DNA from: Phoronis ovalis
Lineage: Eukaryota > Phoronida > Phoronidae
Assembly: GCA_028565635.1 (NCBI GenBank)
Contig: JAOXYB010065833.1
Location: 1 to 19,953 of the forward strand
Reading direction: 5' to 3'
Length of the DNA stretch: 19,953 nt
Both the position numbers and the translations under genes were made by a program. Each line of letters opens with the position of its first letter. Position 1 is the first letter of the stretch. Shown piece by piece: positions 10,001-19,953 of the stretch. The notes beneath the pieces are model-generated. The model was not told the DNA's origin. It saw only the letters and a list, made by a program, of their open reading frames with translations, and ran no database searches.

Positions 10001-13000
10001 AAATGTGCATTTTGCAAGCTTAGTGCCTTAATCTTCGACCAATGTCCGAGCCAATTATCTAACTACCTGGAAAATAATTATACTCTTGTTATTTTCTAGA
10101 TATTTTCATTTTAGTAACATGCAACGTGTTTTAATATTAATTTGGTTAATCAATCCGCTAGCAATTCGAAACCGAAAAAAATAGCATAAAAATAAAGTCA
10201 AATGTAAAAAGTGTAGTCATTTATATGTAAATTTTCTCCTGAAGCTATACATTACTTAAAAGTAATCATGCTGTTCAATTTTTGCGGCATTTGTACTAAA
10301 ATATCTTTATAGTCATATTTCAAGAAACATATGTACACTGATTTTTATTCCCATGATTGGCTCATCACTCGTATTATATTTTCGTAAAAGAATTTTGAAG
10401 CTTTCAAACTAAATATTATATTCACACTAAAAGGCGATCCGATCCATTGTCATGTCCGATGTTCTCAAATCCAACGATACTAAAATATGTATTTTATTTT
10501 ATGCAGTTTTAATAGGTGGCATTTTTGTCATTGATCATATTATAATATGTCCATTTTCGACATTAGCTTATCTACACATGTATCGCACAATTCATTCACT
10601 ACTTTTAATTTTTGTATTTACTCAGGGAGAATACCAATTTTCCTGCCTTTGAGGGTGTTTTCTAAGGTGAAAGGGACGAGGTGCTCTTCTTGCTAAAAGA
10701 GCAAACATCTTTTCAAAAAGGTGTAAAGTTTAGACCTCCCGACAACCCCTTTAAACCTTTAAAACTGTATGGCCGTCAAACAATAAGTCAAAATTCTCTC
10801 CTCTCACGTAAAATAAAAATAGCAAATCAATTACTAATAAAACCATTTCAATTAGTATTATTACTTTTTAAATGAGGCATCGTTCTGATAATACCGTACG
10901 ACTTTTAAGTGAAAACGTATTTGTATTTGTGTAAGAAATATCTGAATATTCATAAGTAAACCTAAAGATGACACATTTTCATTGATTTACCAAGTACCAA
11001 ACCACCGGAAAATTAAGTTATTTGGAATGTAAAGGGTGAGAAATGTCATTGTTTCGAGTAGTGTATTGCTGCTGTTGTAACGACCAGATTATCCGGGAAC
11101 GCATATTTAATATAAGCTTCACAAAATCTGCCACAAAAATTACCTGACCACATTTATGGAAATTCATACTTATTAACACACAAATGAAACTAAATGTTAA
11201 AAAGTTATTCAACCATGATGAAGATCTAATATTAATTTTTCGCCGTTGCGTATTTGTCCTAAGCATTCGCCTTCCGAATTTGTTTTGCACACACGAATTC
11301 AGTAGTTAAATTTATTGATATAACAGGATTTTCTAAAGTAAATTTGTCTTTTGGATATTGCAATACTTGATTAGGTGTACAAGATTGTACCTAAATATAC
11401 TTTTGATACCTGTCAGGTTATATAGCAGAAAATGTAGATTATCAAAGAATTACATTTCTATTCATATTTAAATTATTCTACCTTAATTAGATACTTCAAA
11501 TCAATGCAGAACCTACGAATGATATGATAGAATAAAGCTAATCAATGCAATTATTACAGTTTAAGAATGAACGCTTGTATGTAAGCCAACGATTGGAAAT
11601 TCAAGGTACTGGACTTATAAAAAATGAGGTGATTTTATAATAACAAAGCCATATTTATTTTATTCAAAAGTAAAAAGTTAAAAACACCCCAACTAGTTGT
11701 TTTTACTGCGTTAAAGAAATAAGTTTGCACCTGTATAAATTAAAATATGTTATTTTGAGGGAGGCTAGCTTAACACTTAGTTGTTTTTGTTGAAATATAA
11801 AAGGATCATGGCTATTTACCGAATGATAGTTTGTGTTATTTTCTCAGTGAAAAGGCAATAACTGATAAACACGGAATTTCTGACCTCGTCAATTAAAAGA
11901 CACGATGTTATACCTGCTAAGTAAATTCAAGGTATTACACATTACAACTTCATGAACAATGTATTAGCTGAAGGCAAAATATGAAAATAAATTTTGATTA
12001 CCATACAAAAAACTTATTTCATTTGGAATAAAGTGTTCGAAAGGATACCTGTGTAAATACATTTGCTTTTCTTATGCGGTTAGTTAGTTGAGCAAATAAA
12101 ACTCAGTCGATTCGTGTTATATAAAAGCACATAAGCTGCTAGCAAAAACATCTGCATATACAAAAATAGTTACAGAAGGTGTTGTACAGCTTTTTAAGCT
12201 TATCTGTATAAAATAGTTTTATAACTTTTTATATGACTTTTATTTTCTACTTTTGTAAAATTAAAAATAAATTTTCATTGTCAACGCCGTGTCAACCGGA
12301 AGTATTTTTTTATCCAGTGTCCTAAGCAGTATGTTTTAACACCTTAAGGTATTTACCTATGCTACATACATCGGAACAAAGGTGATTGACAATGAATCTA
12401 GTGAATTAAATGTAGCATGAGGCAAAGAAAACACACCTGGGTTAAAATACCGCAATAATTACTGAATACAAGCCTGCGGAGAAAACTATCGAAAAATAAC
12501 CAGAACAGACGCAAACTATCGTGCTTCATTTCGTGAGTGAATTTAAGGGGATTTTTATGTTTTTGATTTGGATGATAATAAATGTACTAGACTAAGCATA
12601 TTTGTTGCACATGCATCGTCCTGATAGCCTTCTGATCCGGGCCCTGTGGTACGAGACTAAATCAAGTTGATAATACAGTTATTTTCTATTCTTGACCATG
12701 ACACCTGTATAGCACGCGTAATTGGGCAATTATAATGGCCTATTACATGCGAATCAAAGTGTACATCCCATATTTTAATGTGTATTGATTTAAACTCGGC
12801 ATGGAGACAGATTTTGTGATGATAACTTTTATCAAAAGCCATGTAGAACATGAGAAAGCCAAAATTGAACACAAAACATATCTATTGATAACCTTTCTAA
12901 CACTGATGGCAATAAAAAGCAAGCCACACACGATTAAAAGCTAGTAATATAATTATTGCAACAGTGCACAAAAACACGCAGCACTTTTTTTTGTAATGTT

Positions 13001-16000
13001 TGTTTGATAATAATACGTAAATAATGTATTCACAGTAAAATAAATAAATACAAAGAAACTTGTTTTGTAGAGCATCGTATCTCTGTTTTGAATATTTTTG
13101 CGTCTCAATAGTAAAACTATAAACAGATTGATAGCCATCATTGCAAATGTTATTCAATATGGGCTATCAAAAACGAATTTACCGAGGCTGCATCGATTCT
13201 TATTCACTTGCAATAAATTGAGATGACATATTACTTTATTTGAAAATATGCAGGAGAACAGTTAGATTAAATAGCACGGTCCAATATGTTATTTTGTTCT
13301 GAATACACCGGTGTGTTGATCTCTTCCTCTCTGAATTGTTTTCAATGACTTTGAAAGAATTTCAACAAAAGTTGTTTGCAACGAGTATTAAATGGCATTT
13401 TCTGATATACATTGTCGCATTGTTAAAAGCTATTGTTCGAATGATTTATAAAAGAAACGATAAAAATAGTATTTGGAGTATTTAGTGAATTTTCCGCAGT
13501 AAAGTGACACCTGAATATGTGCTAAGATTACAGGGACTAACTAATGTCCACTCAATCATCACAAACCGGATTATAGCCGTTAATTCTGTACAAGGGCCAC
13601 CCTCAATGACCACGTAAATGTCAATCAACGGAATCATGCGTATGTTTTGCCGGATTTCAATTGAATAGTGAATATTAGTAAAATTAGAAATTAGGAGCGA
13701 GATTATTACTGACACTTACTTGGGTCGTAACATATGCCACTGCGTTTAGTCTAGTAAAAGAGCCACATAAATATTTATGAAAAATATTGGAATCCAAATA
13801 AGGAATTGGACAATTTGCTTGGAAAATAACAAGCAATGGTCGCTCAACGTTTTACGCACCTGGGACTGACTTTTAAACCCACCTGCCGCGTAATCAACAA
13901 TAATAGTATTTGTAAACCCGTTATTACCTTATAATGATGTCACCATGATTTTGTAGTAGCCTATTCATTAACAAATAAACAAACACAGGAAGCCATTTAT
14001 CAACATTTTAAAAATTGTTAAAGGTAACACATCCGACACATTAATGTATAAAAGACCACAACACGAATGAAAGTACAAAAAAAGCTTCACCTTTTTGTTG
14101 TAGTATTTTTGCGACAGTATTTATTTTAATTGTCCACTGGTGACACCAAGACAATGTCTGTTTAATTAAAAAATATCTTTAATTAATAAAATGATAACGC
14201 AATATATTCACAAAATATAATTGTGATTTTTGGACGAATTATGACACATCTGTGCTTAAAGCTGAATATTTTTCGAATGGAACTCCCTTTTTCAATTAAT
14301 TTGTCTCATTTGTCTCTTGTGACAAATGGAGTGTTTCTAAGTGAATGATTTATGTGCAACTATTGACTTTTGCTGACATTACAAACAATAAATTTTACCT
14401 AACAATGTCGCATCGGACAAACCACTTTAGGTAACCATAAGATAGGAATTTCGCTATCATTCTAAAATTAATATTTCTTAGTAAATATTCAAAGGAGCAT
14501 TTTAGCAGAGCACACCTGGCAGACCCAATTGTGAATTTCAAAGTTATTAATGTGAAGAGAATGATTAATTAACGAGGTACATAATGTGATAATGAGTTTA
14601 ATATGTGGTGAAATCAACATTGCTAATTAAGCAATAATTTAGTAAAGGTAACTCGAAAATGCTGTCGTTTCAACCTGTAACCATGGGTAATTTTCTCATG
14701 CTTTATTTAACTCATCCGTGCTGGGATCTGCGCCAGCGTCTCCTCCATCACACAATTAAAAATTTGTGATGAAGAAGTTAGTCTTTTCGGCATTTCTGAG
14801 TTACCTTTGACATGGGTAATGTTATATGAAATTGATAAAGTGATACCGTTTTGACTTGTAAATATTAGTGGTCATTCGACTCCTTTACCTTTCACCTTGA
14901 TCTTTTTATTATTTGCAGTTCGCACACCCCTCCCGCTCATCAGCATGAAATAATTTGTATGCAGTTTACGTTGTTGTGTGTGCTATCCTTCTTTCTTTCC
15001 TTCTGCTTTTTAGATCTGCTTCAGATATTCTTTATTTCTTTCTGCCCTCCATAAAATCCTCGGCATTTCGGCACCTGTTGTAGCAATAGATCGACACAAT
15101 ATGAGTGTAGTGTGCTGCTTGCTTGTTGTTTTCGGTGCATTGGCCAAGAACGATCGTGTTTGCAATCACTGCATTTTCTAGAACATGACGGTCAATTACA
15201 AGATTCTGAACGAAAACAAACAAACATGGACATGCACACGCACACTACTCATTTCAGTTATCTTTACTGTGAGAAAAAAAATGCCTCACCACAAGTGGTA
15301 GTAATTGACGGAAATCACAAACCAGTTAAAGTAAATTAAAACTTGATTGTTTGGTACATTACCAATGTTACATCAAGGGTGGGTTATGATGAGAAAGACA
15401 GATGGAAGTGTTTGCAAATATTTTGTCATTAGTAACAGTCTGTTAATATTAAGAAAAGGAAAAGACAGATACAATTAATCGAATGCCAATTTAGTGGAAT
15501 TGGTCAAGGATTGTACCAGTGTTGTACATCAACTAGGAGGCACTTGCGATGTATTTAGGAAAAATGCACTAATAATGAAAACATTGGATTAATTACAAAT
15601 AACATTTAAACATATGTATACAATCAGTTTGTTATCGTCCAAGCCAACATGTGTATACAATACCATTCTCCACCTCTCCTGGGTACATAAAGGAAGTTGC
15701 ATATACATATAATATACTCTATTGTAAAACTAAAAACCTGAATCAAGAAGATAAAAATTAACTGTGACAAATAAATGGAATTTCTATTTAATAAAGTCAA
15801 TAATGCTTTTACATTGCTAACTAACTTTTAGAACAGCCCCTGGGCCAGGCATTAGTAGCTCCATCAGGGGTTATCTCTCCCTTTTATCTCTGACACAAAT
15901 TGAGCTGCTGGTGCATAAAAAAAATTATATATTGCTTTGGGCTAATCAACCATGTCATGCGTAAGAAATACATGATTGCCCATTTTAGAGCCTATGATGC

Positions 16001-17355
16001 TACTGGATTGCTACACCAGCGAAACATGTTTAACTGTCTAGCTGGAATAAAATCAGTAAAATGTATTTTTTTTACAGTACCATATCACAAGGGAGCGCAT
16101 ATAGTTTGTCCAAAAATGCGGTCTATTGTACTGTACAAACATAAAATACACCAATGATAAATACATGCACATGTATGGAGTAAAAAGTGTGGCAACACAT
16201 CTTTGTGGTTTTACAAAACCTATGTTTCTAACTTCATGCAGACCAATGTAAAATGACAAATATCAACAAAGCATAAAATCCCCGCTGATGTTCATTATTT
16301 GCCTGGGGCTGTATCACTATCAATTTTATTAGTAACAAACTTGTCTTTACCTTTTCTTTTGGCAATATGACTTAACATTCTGAAAATTAAGTTATCTACT
16401 AAAAACAACATCATTAGCAATGCCCTGGAGCTACCAAACATAAAACTGTGCTAAATTAAAACAAGTTACATGTACAACATTACAAGTAAAAGTGACATGA
16501 AGTTGCCCCTGGGTACAAGTATCCATTTTAACACATTTGGCAGTAAAATATTACATTACTGTTCCATATCATCCTTCATCATGTCCTGCCAATCCTATGA
16601 ACTAAGTGTGCTGTTTAAATGACTGAATTTTCCCAAAAAATAATGGCAAGTGTCAGTTATCCAATAAATCAAGAAAAGAATAAGAGCTTCCCACCAGTCT
16701 GTGAGTGGCCCTGGTTAGCTACATAACATTTTAAAGATGCGGTAGCTGAAAATGTGTCATTTATTTATTCTGAGCACAGTTAGGTGTTACTTTCTCTGTA
16801 CAATTAAATACAATCTTTAGCTAATTAAAATAGCAAGATCTGCCTCACCACTTCAAGCTGCTAATTTGTTACAATAATTTGTCAGGCTACAACTGACAAT
16901 GTTTGATTATCCTGTCCTGACTGCGACATACCTCAACAGCTGACTAAAGACTTTATAAAGTTGTAATAGACAAGAAAGACCACCAAATAACCCAGAGTAT
17001 CTAAAATTACAACCAGGAACTTAAAGCAGTGTTTCTTTATTACATTTCCTAATTTCATTGTTGGTCAAATCTTGGAGGTCAATATCATACCACAAGCCAT
17101 TTCTACTAGTGTAACCAGAGACACTGATTCAATGATTGACTATGATGTTTCACATCATAAAAACATCATACTTCTGTCTATTATATATCTGGTTGTACAA
17201 GACCAGGACAGAACCAAATTTCCTGACGGAGCAGTTTCGAAATTTTAATGTATTTTTGAGCAGATGTCATATGCCAAATTCAACAATACCTATAGTATCT
17301 GATTACTAAAAATCTGATTTTTTAAAATGTTAAAAGATGGTGGTGTCCTGAGCTG

Positions 17356-17382
17356 GATCCATGATTCTCTAGAGAATGGATC
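17356..17382. repeat. Palindromic element with a 2-nt bulge
   Basis: GATCCAT-GA-TTCTC-TA-GAGAA-TGGATC pairs its arms around a central TTCTCTAGAGAA palindrome, with two unpaired bases in the left arm. No role is evident. Confidence 0.6.
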
Positions 17383-17819
17383 ATTTTTGCATTTCTAAAG
17401 AAAAAAAGTTGGCACTGATGTCCTAGAATGTTGATATCTTGCTGGTGCATTGCTATTCACATTTTTTACCATCTTCTTGAATCCAAGGTGCAGTTTAATT
17501 GGCAGCAATCAAACCATCACAATATGAACCAATAGGAGGATCCTGTAAAAGGTCAAAAGAAACTTTTAAAGTTTTCACCATCTAATTTCTCAAATGTTTT
17601 TCAGAACTGAAGGAATTGGGTATACACATTCATTTCAGCAGTTAGACTAGGCACCCTAAGGCCCCGAGGGGGATAGTTGCCCAAAAAACTTGGAGTGAGT
17701 GTAAGAAACGAGGCAAAAATCCTTACTCCATGGTAAAAACTGTATACCAAAAATACACTCCATGATAAAAGAATTCTAGAAATATGCAACCACAAACAGG
17801 TCCCAAAAGGCTGGGGTAG

Positions 17820-17866
17820 GAATTTTGAGCTCATATGTTTTCAAAAAGAGTACGAATTTTGAGCTC
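17820..17866. repeat. Direct repeat of GAATTTTGAGCTC
   Basis: The 13-mer occurs exactly at 17820-17832 and 17854-17866, 34 bases apart. About 60-90 bases upstream, ACTCCATGRTAAAA is also repeated (17725 and 17757, 32 bases apart). These may be remnants of one decayed tandem array or mobile element. Confidence 0.55.
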
Positions 17867-18721
17867 GGCCATCATAGTTCCCAAAACTAAAGGGATTTTT
17901 TACCTTTCGTAACAGACATATATGGGTACCTAACCCCTCTTCTGAAGTTCTCCTGGATGTTAAATAGACTGAGCTGCTATGGTAATTGGGATATCAGTTC
18001 TGAATTTTAACACAAGGTGAAGAATGCATTGGCTATAGAAAATTTAGGAATGTAACAAAAGTTAGTCAAAATACAAACAAATGCATCACAATAAGTGGTG
18101 AAGTCTGCTTTATCAGTATCTATCAAATATTTAACAGGGGTCATTTAACCAAATTTGTTATGCACTTGACAACACCAGTATGCTAATATTTCTATCATCA
18201 TCAGAGACATTTAGCCTGTAGTACTAACAACTCCAATATGTTGACCTAGCACTGACTTCCTCGAGGAGAACTAGCTACCAATTTTGCAGCAACCCACATT
18301 CTTTTTACTCTCAGCCAGAGGTTTTCCCAGAATTGCCAAAATTAAGCTACAAATACCAATTTTCCAAGACATTTGATAAATTATAATTTGTATTGAAAAC
18401 TGGTGCCAAAATATGAGCTATCAGAATTGGGTGAGAGCAAGAGTTTCATCATACACTTGAGCACTTTCAATATATAGATAGATAGCTCTTTAAATGTTAA
18501 TTCTTCCTTTCTGGTCCTGCATGCAATCACCTTATGAAAAATTTAATATGACAGTGTGACTGTTGACCAACTATTTCTGAAAGATACATAAAATTTGATT
18601 TATGTTTGGTACCTAAACCACCTGCTAATTTGATAACTGTGTGTTCTGAGTGATACTTGCTGCTTCTCTGCACTAATTCTCTGCCTTAAAATCAAAAATG
18701 CTCTGTTTTTCTTTCTTGCAG

Positions 18722-18910
18722 CTTGTAACTGTAATCTTCATGCCAGGAATTGTCGATTTAATATGGAGCTTTTCAATTTATCTGGTCACAAGAGCGGAGG
18801 GGTGTGCTTAAACTGCCGGCACAATACTGCTGGTAGAAATTGTCATTACTGCAAAGAAGGTTATTATAGGGATGAAACCAAACCGATCACACATCGGAAA
18901 GCTTGCAAAG
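18722..18910 (+). CDS. Netrin LE2 exon, variant A (upstream member of a tandem pair)
   Basis: The 189-nt, phase 1/1 exon encodes one complete laminin-type EGF module (protein residues 356-418). Joining the last base of exon 1 to CT gives Ala, then [16 protein letters not shown], exactly where netrins continue after ECV. All eight LE cysteines are present (exon residues 2, 4, 11, 29, 32, 41, 44, 62), as are the netrin signatures [13 protein letters not shown] and [10 protein letters not shown]. The acceptor is strong (a long pyrimidine tract, then TTGCAG). The donor AAG|GTAGGG is weaker than that of variant B. From memory, in netrin-1 the LE2 module carries a basic patch (arginines near 348-351) that binds sulfated glycans and contributes to receptor choice. 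Variant A has R-N-C-R at that place. Variant A and the downstream copy are 51/63 identical. Confidence 0.95.
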
Positions 18911-18948
18911 GTAGGGGTGTAGTTTTATGTTTCCATTGTTTATTGTAG
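18911..18948 (+). other. 38-nt spacer between the two LE2 exons
   Basis: It begins GTAGGG and ends TTGTAG, so it is formally a GT-AG intron, but of only 38 nt. The best branch-point candidate (TTTAT, A at 18927) is 16 bases from the 5' splice site and 21 bases from the AG. That 5' distance is below what animal spliceosomes normally tolerate, which predicts that exons A and B are not joined. Reading through it adds 12 codons (GRGVVL...) and stops at the TAG at 18946-18948, which is the acceptor itself. Confidence 0.85.
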
Positions 18949-19137
18949 CATGCAATTGCAACCTACACGCACAACGTTGTCGTTTTAATAAGGAGTTATA
19001 TTTGTTATCTGGAAGAAGCAGTGGTGGTGTGTGCTTGAAATGCAGACACAACACAGCAGGAAGACACTGCCATTATTGTACTGAGGGTTACTATAGAGAT
19101 CAAACCAAGCCTATAACACATCGCAGGGCCTGCAAAG
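18949..19137 (+). CDS. Netrin LE2 exon, variant B (downstream member of a tandem pair)
   Basis: The exon is 189 nt and phase 1/1, like variant A, and encodes an alternative complete LE2 module. G from exon 1 plus CA gives Ala, then [16 protein letters not shown]. All eight cysteines are kept, with [13 protein letters not shown] and [10 protein letters not shown]. It differs from A at exon residues 9, 10, 15, 18, 19, 23, 24, 31, 40, 45, 52 and 60. At the basic patch it has Q-R-C-R instead of R-N-C-R. The donor AAG|GTAAGA is strong. The acceptor has a short, interrupted pyrimidine tract. Of the 51 codons with a shared residue, 31 differ by synonymous change. The duplication is therefore old, and both copies have been held by selection. 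No stop, frameshift or lost cysteine suggests decay. Confidence 0.93.
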
Positions 19138-19735
19138 GTAAGATGGTGGCAATTAGTACACAAACTGCTTTACCTGTAATGTCTCATTTCCTAATTCTGT
19201 CACAATTCCCTGTTTTTTGAGAAATAACTGTACTTCGTTGGTGAATGGGGATGCATAATAGCACACCTTGAAAGTAGTCCACCCCCATTTGGGGGAGCTT
19301 CGTGTTGTGCTCTGGTTTTTCTATGTTTATATCTCCAGAGGTAAAATTTGTTGGTGTTCAGGTTACATTGAGGGGTCATGATTATAAGGATTGTACTGTT
19401 TCTGCTATAGAAAGAAATCTGGCACATCACAGCTTGTATACAAGTGTGTATAGATTCTAAAATGACAGGAATTAGATTTTAGTTTTAAAGTGATGTTTCC
19501 CAATGATCTAACAACAGTGCCGGCATTTAACTCCCCTGTGACAACTCTAGCACTGTCAATTAGTTCTGAAGCTTATTTGCTTTTTTTGTTAATTTTTTTG
19601 TGCTGCAATGATACAGAAAATCTATTCCTAGATATTCCACAACAATGTTTATAGTCTTGCCAAAGTTATGGTTCACCAAAGGATTGTAGGTGATAGGGTG
19701 AAATAAATACCATTAATATACTACTGCTATCATGT
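19138..19735 (+). other. Start of the netrin intron after the LE2 exons
   Basis: Intronic DNA following the GTAAGA donor. No third LE2 copy and no LE3 exon (expected to begin with a phase 1 acceptor and CDC-like codons) can be found. A small hairpin, CCCCC-ATTT-GGGGG, lies near 19284-19297. Nothing else is recognised. Confidence 0.7.
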
Positions 19736-19953
19736 TACCATCAGGAGTATGGAGATACTTCTTTCATACATTTTACCGTCAGGAGTATGGAGATACTTCT
19801 TTCATACATTTTACCATCAGGAGTATGGAGATACTTCTTTCATACATTTTACCATCAGGAGTATGGCGATACTACTTTTCATACATTTTACCATCAGGAG
19901 TATGGAGATACTTCTTTCATACATTTTACCATCAGGAGTATGGAGATACTTCT
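19736..19953. repeat. Minisatellite with a 38-bp unit, cut by the window end
   Basis: About 5.7 units start at 19736, 19774, 19812, 19850, 19889 and 19927. The unit begins TACCATCAGGAGTATGG and ends CATACATTT. Copies are nearly identical: unit 2 has A to G in ACCATC, and unit 4 has GGCGAT plus a one-base insertion, making it 39 bp. High similarity implies recent expansion, and copy number is likely variable between individuals. Confidence 0.97.

Larger units (their letters stand above)
7062..18721 (+). other. Netrin intron between the LE1 and LE2 exons (11,660 bp, phase 1)
   Basis: It starts GTAGGT and ends TTTCTTTCTTGCAG. A branch-point candidate (CTAAT, A at 18676) lies 46 bases before exon A. 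I searched both strands for laminin-EGF signatures and other coding and found only short frames without domain character. CpG dinucleotides are frequent up to about 15.3 kb and rare after it. Small repeats occur at 17356-17382 (palindromic), 17725-17770 (ACTCCATGRTAAAA twice) and 17820-17866 (GAATTTTGAGCTC twice). Enhancers are plausible for so long an intron in a guidance gene, but none can be identified by eye. Confidence 0.9.
15300..18721. other. CpG-depleted segment of the netrin intron
   Basis: By hand count there are about 11 CpG in 16261-18660, against about 59 in the equally long 7081-9480, although both are similarly AT-rich. The change falls near 15.3 kb: about 24 CpG in 14341-15300 and 8 in 15301-16260. 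Low CpG normally reflects germline cytosine methylation. A different sequence origin or an assembly join are the other explanations. The low level seems to continue after the LE2 exons. Confidence 0.6.

Noticed and set aside
11018-13157. Several 60-90-codon minus-strand frames in the netrin intron
   Set aside because: Composition is what random AT-rich DNA gives (Ile, Tyr, Phe and Cys rich), frames overlap one another, and no conserved motif is seen.
14985-15055. Candidate cassette exon after the pyrimidine tract ending TTTTTAG at 15013
   Set aside because: In the required phase it reaches a TAA after about 13 codons, and no netrin-like residues appear.
15112-15339. 75-codon open frame on the + strand within the netrin intron
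   Set aside because: It has no ATG start, no domain and no splice logic. It ends in low-complexity peptide and is within chance for this length.
18722-19137. The LE2 pair as one netrin with an extra LE module (both exons included)
   Set aside because: The frame would be kept, but it needs removal of a 38-nt intron with a branch point 16 bases from the 5' splice site. It is not excluded, but it is less likely than alternative use.
19138-19735. A third LE2 copy or the LE3 exon downstream
   Set aside because: No cysteine-rich phase 1 segment with usable splice sites is present before the minisatellite.

Overview
The window is AT-rich animal genomic DNA holding parts of two genes, both on the + strand. 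It is animal DNA because it carries spliced coding exons, a 11.7 kb intron and the start of a netrin, an axon-guidance protein of the laminin family. The exact species cannot be read. An invertebrate deuterostome or a lophotrochozoan is possible, and insect or nematode compactness is not seen.

Left part (1-1830): an AT microsatellite, then the last two exons of an unrecognised single-pass membrane protein. They encode a transmembrane helix, a cytoplasmic tail with a PPPY motif, and a C-terminus that fits a class I PDZ ligand (KTYV). Reading through the intron between the two exons instead gives a short different tail next to poly(A) signals, so an alternative ending is possible.

Middle left (1830-5995): intergenic DNA with no recognisable gene. 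It holds a strong hairpin, a two-part dispersed repeat (parts A and B, two copies each) and two CTCF-like motifs at matching places in the part A copies. A TATA-like element lies just after the last repeat copy and about 155 bp before the netrin start codon.

Right part (5996-19953): a classical netrin gene, incomplete at its 3' end. The first coding exon encodes the signal peptide, the laminin N-terminal (LN) domain and the first laminin-type EGF module (LE1). After an 11,660-bp intron come two tandem, homologous exons of exactly 189 nt. Both are phase 1/1, both have good splice sites, and each encodes a complete eight-cysteine LE2 module. They differ at 12 of 63 residues and are separated by only 38 nt. 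LE3 and the NTR domain lie beyond the window, which ends inside a 38-bp minisatellite.

The main discovery candidate is this LE2 exon pair. The 38-nt spacer looks too short to splice out, so the two exons are probably alternatives, giving two netrin isoforms that differ in the module known to carry a receptor/heparan-sulfate site. The two exons keep different arginines of the basic patch in that module. A second notable feature is a sharp fall in CpG frequency inside the netrin intron near 15.3 kb.
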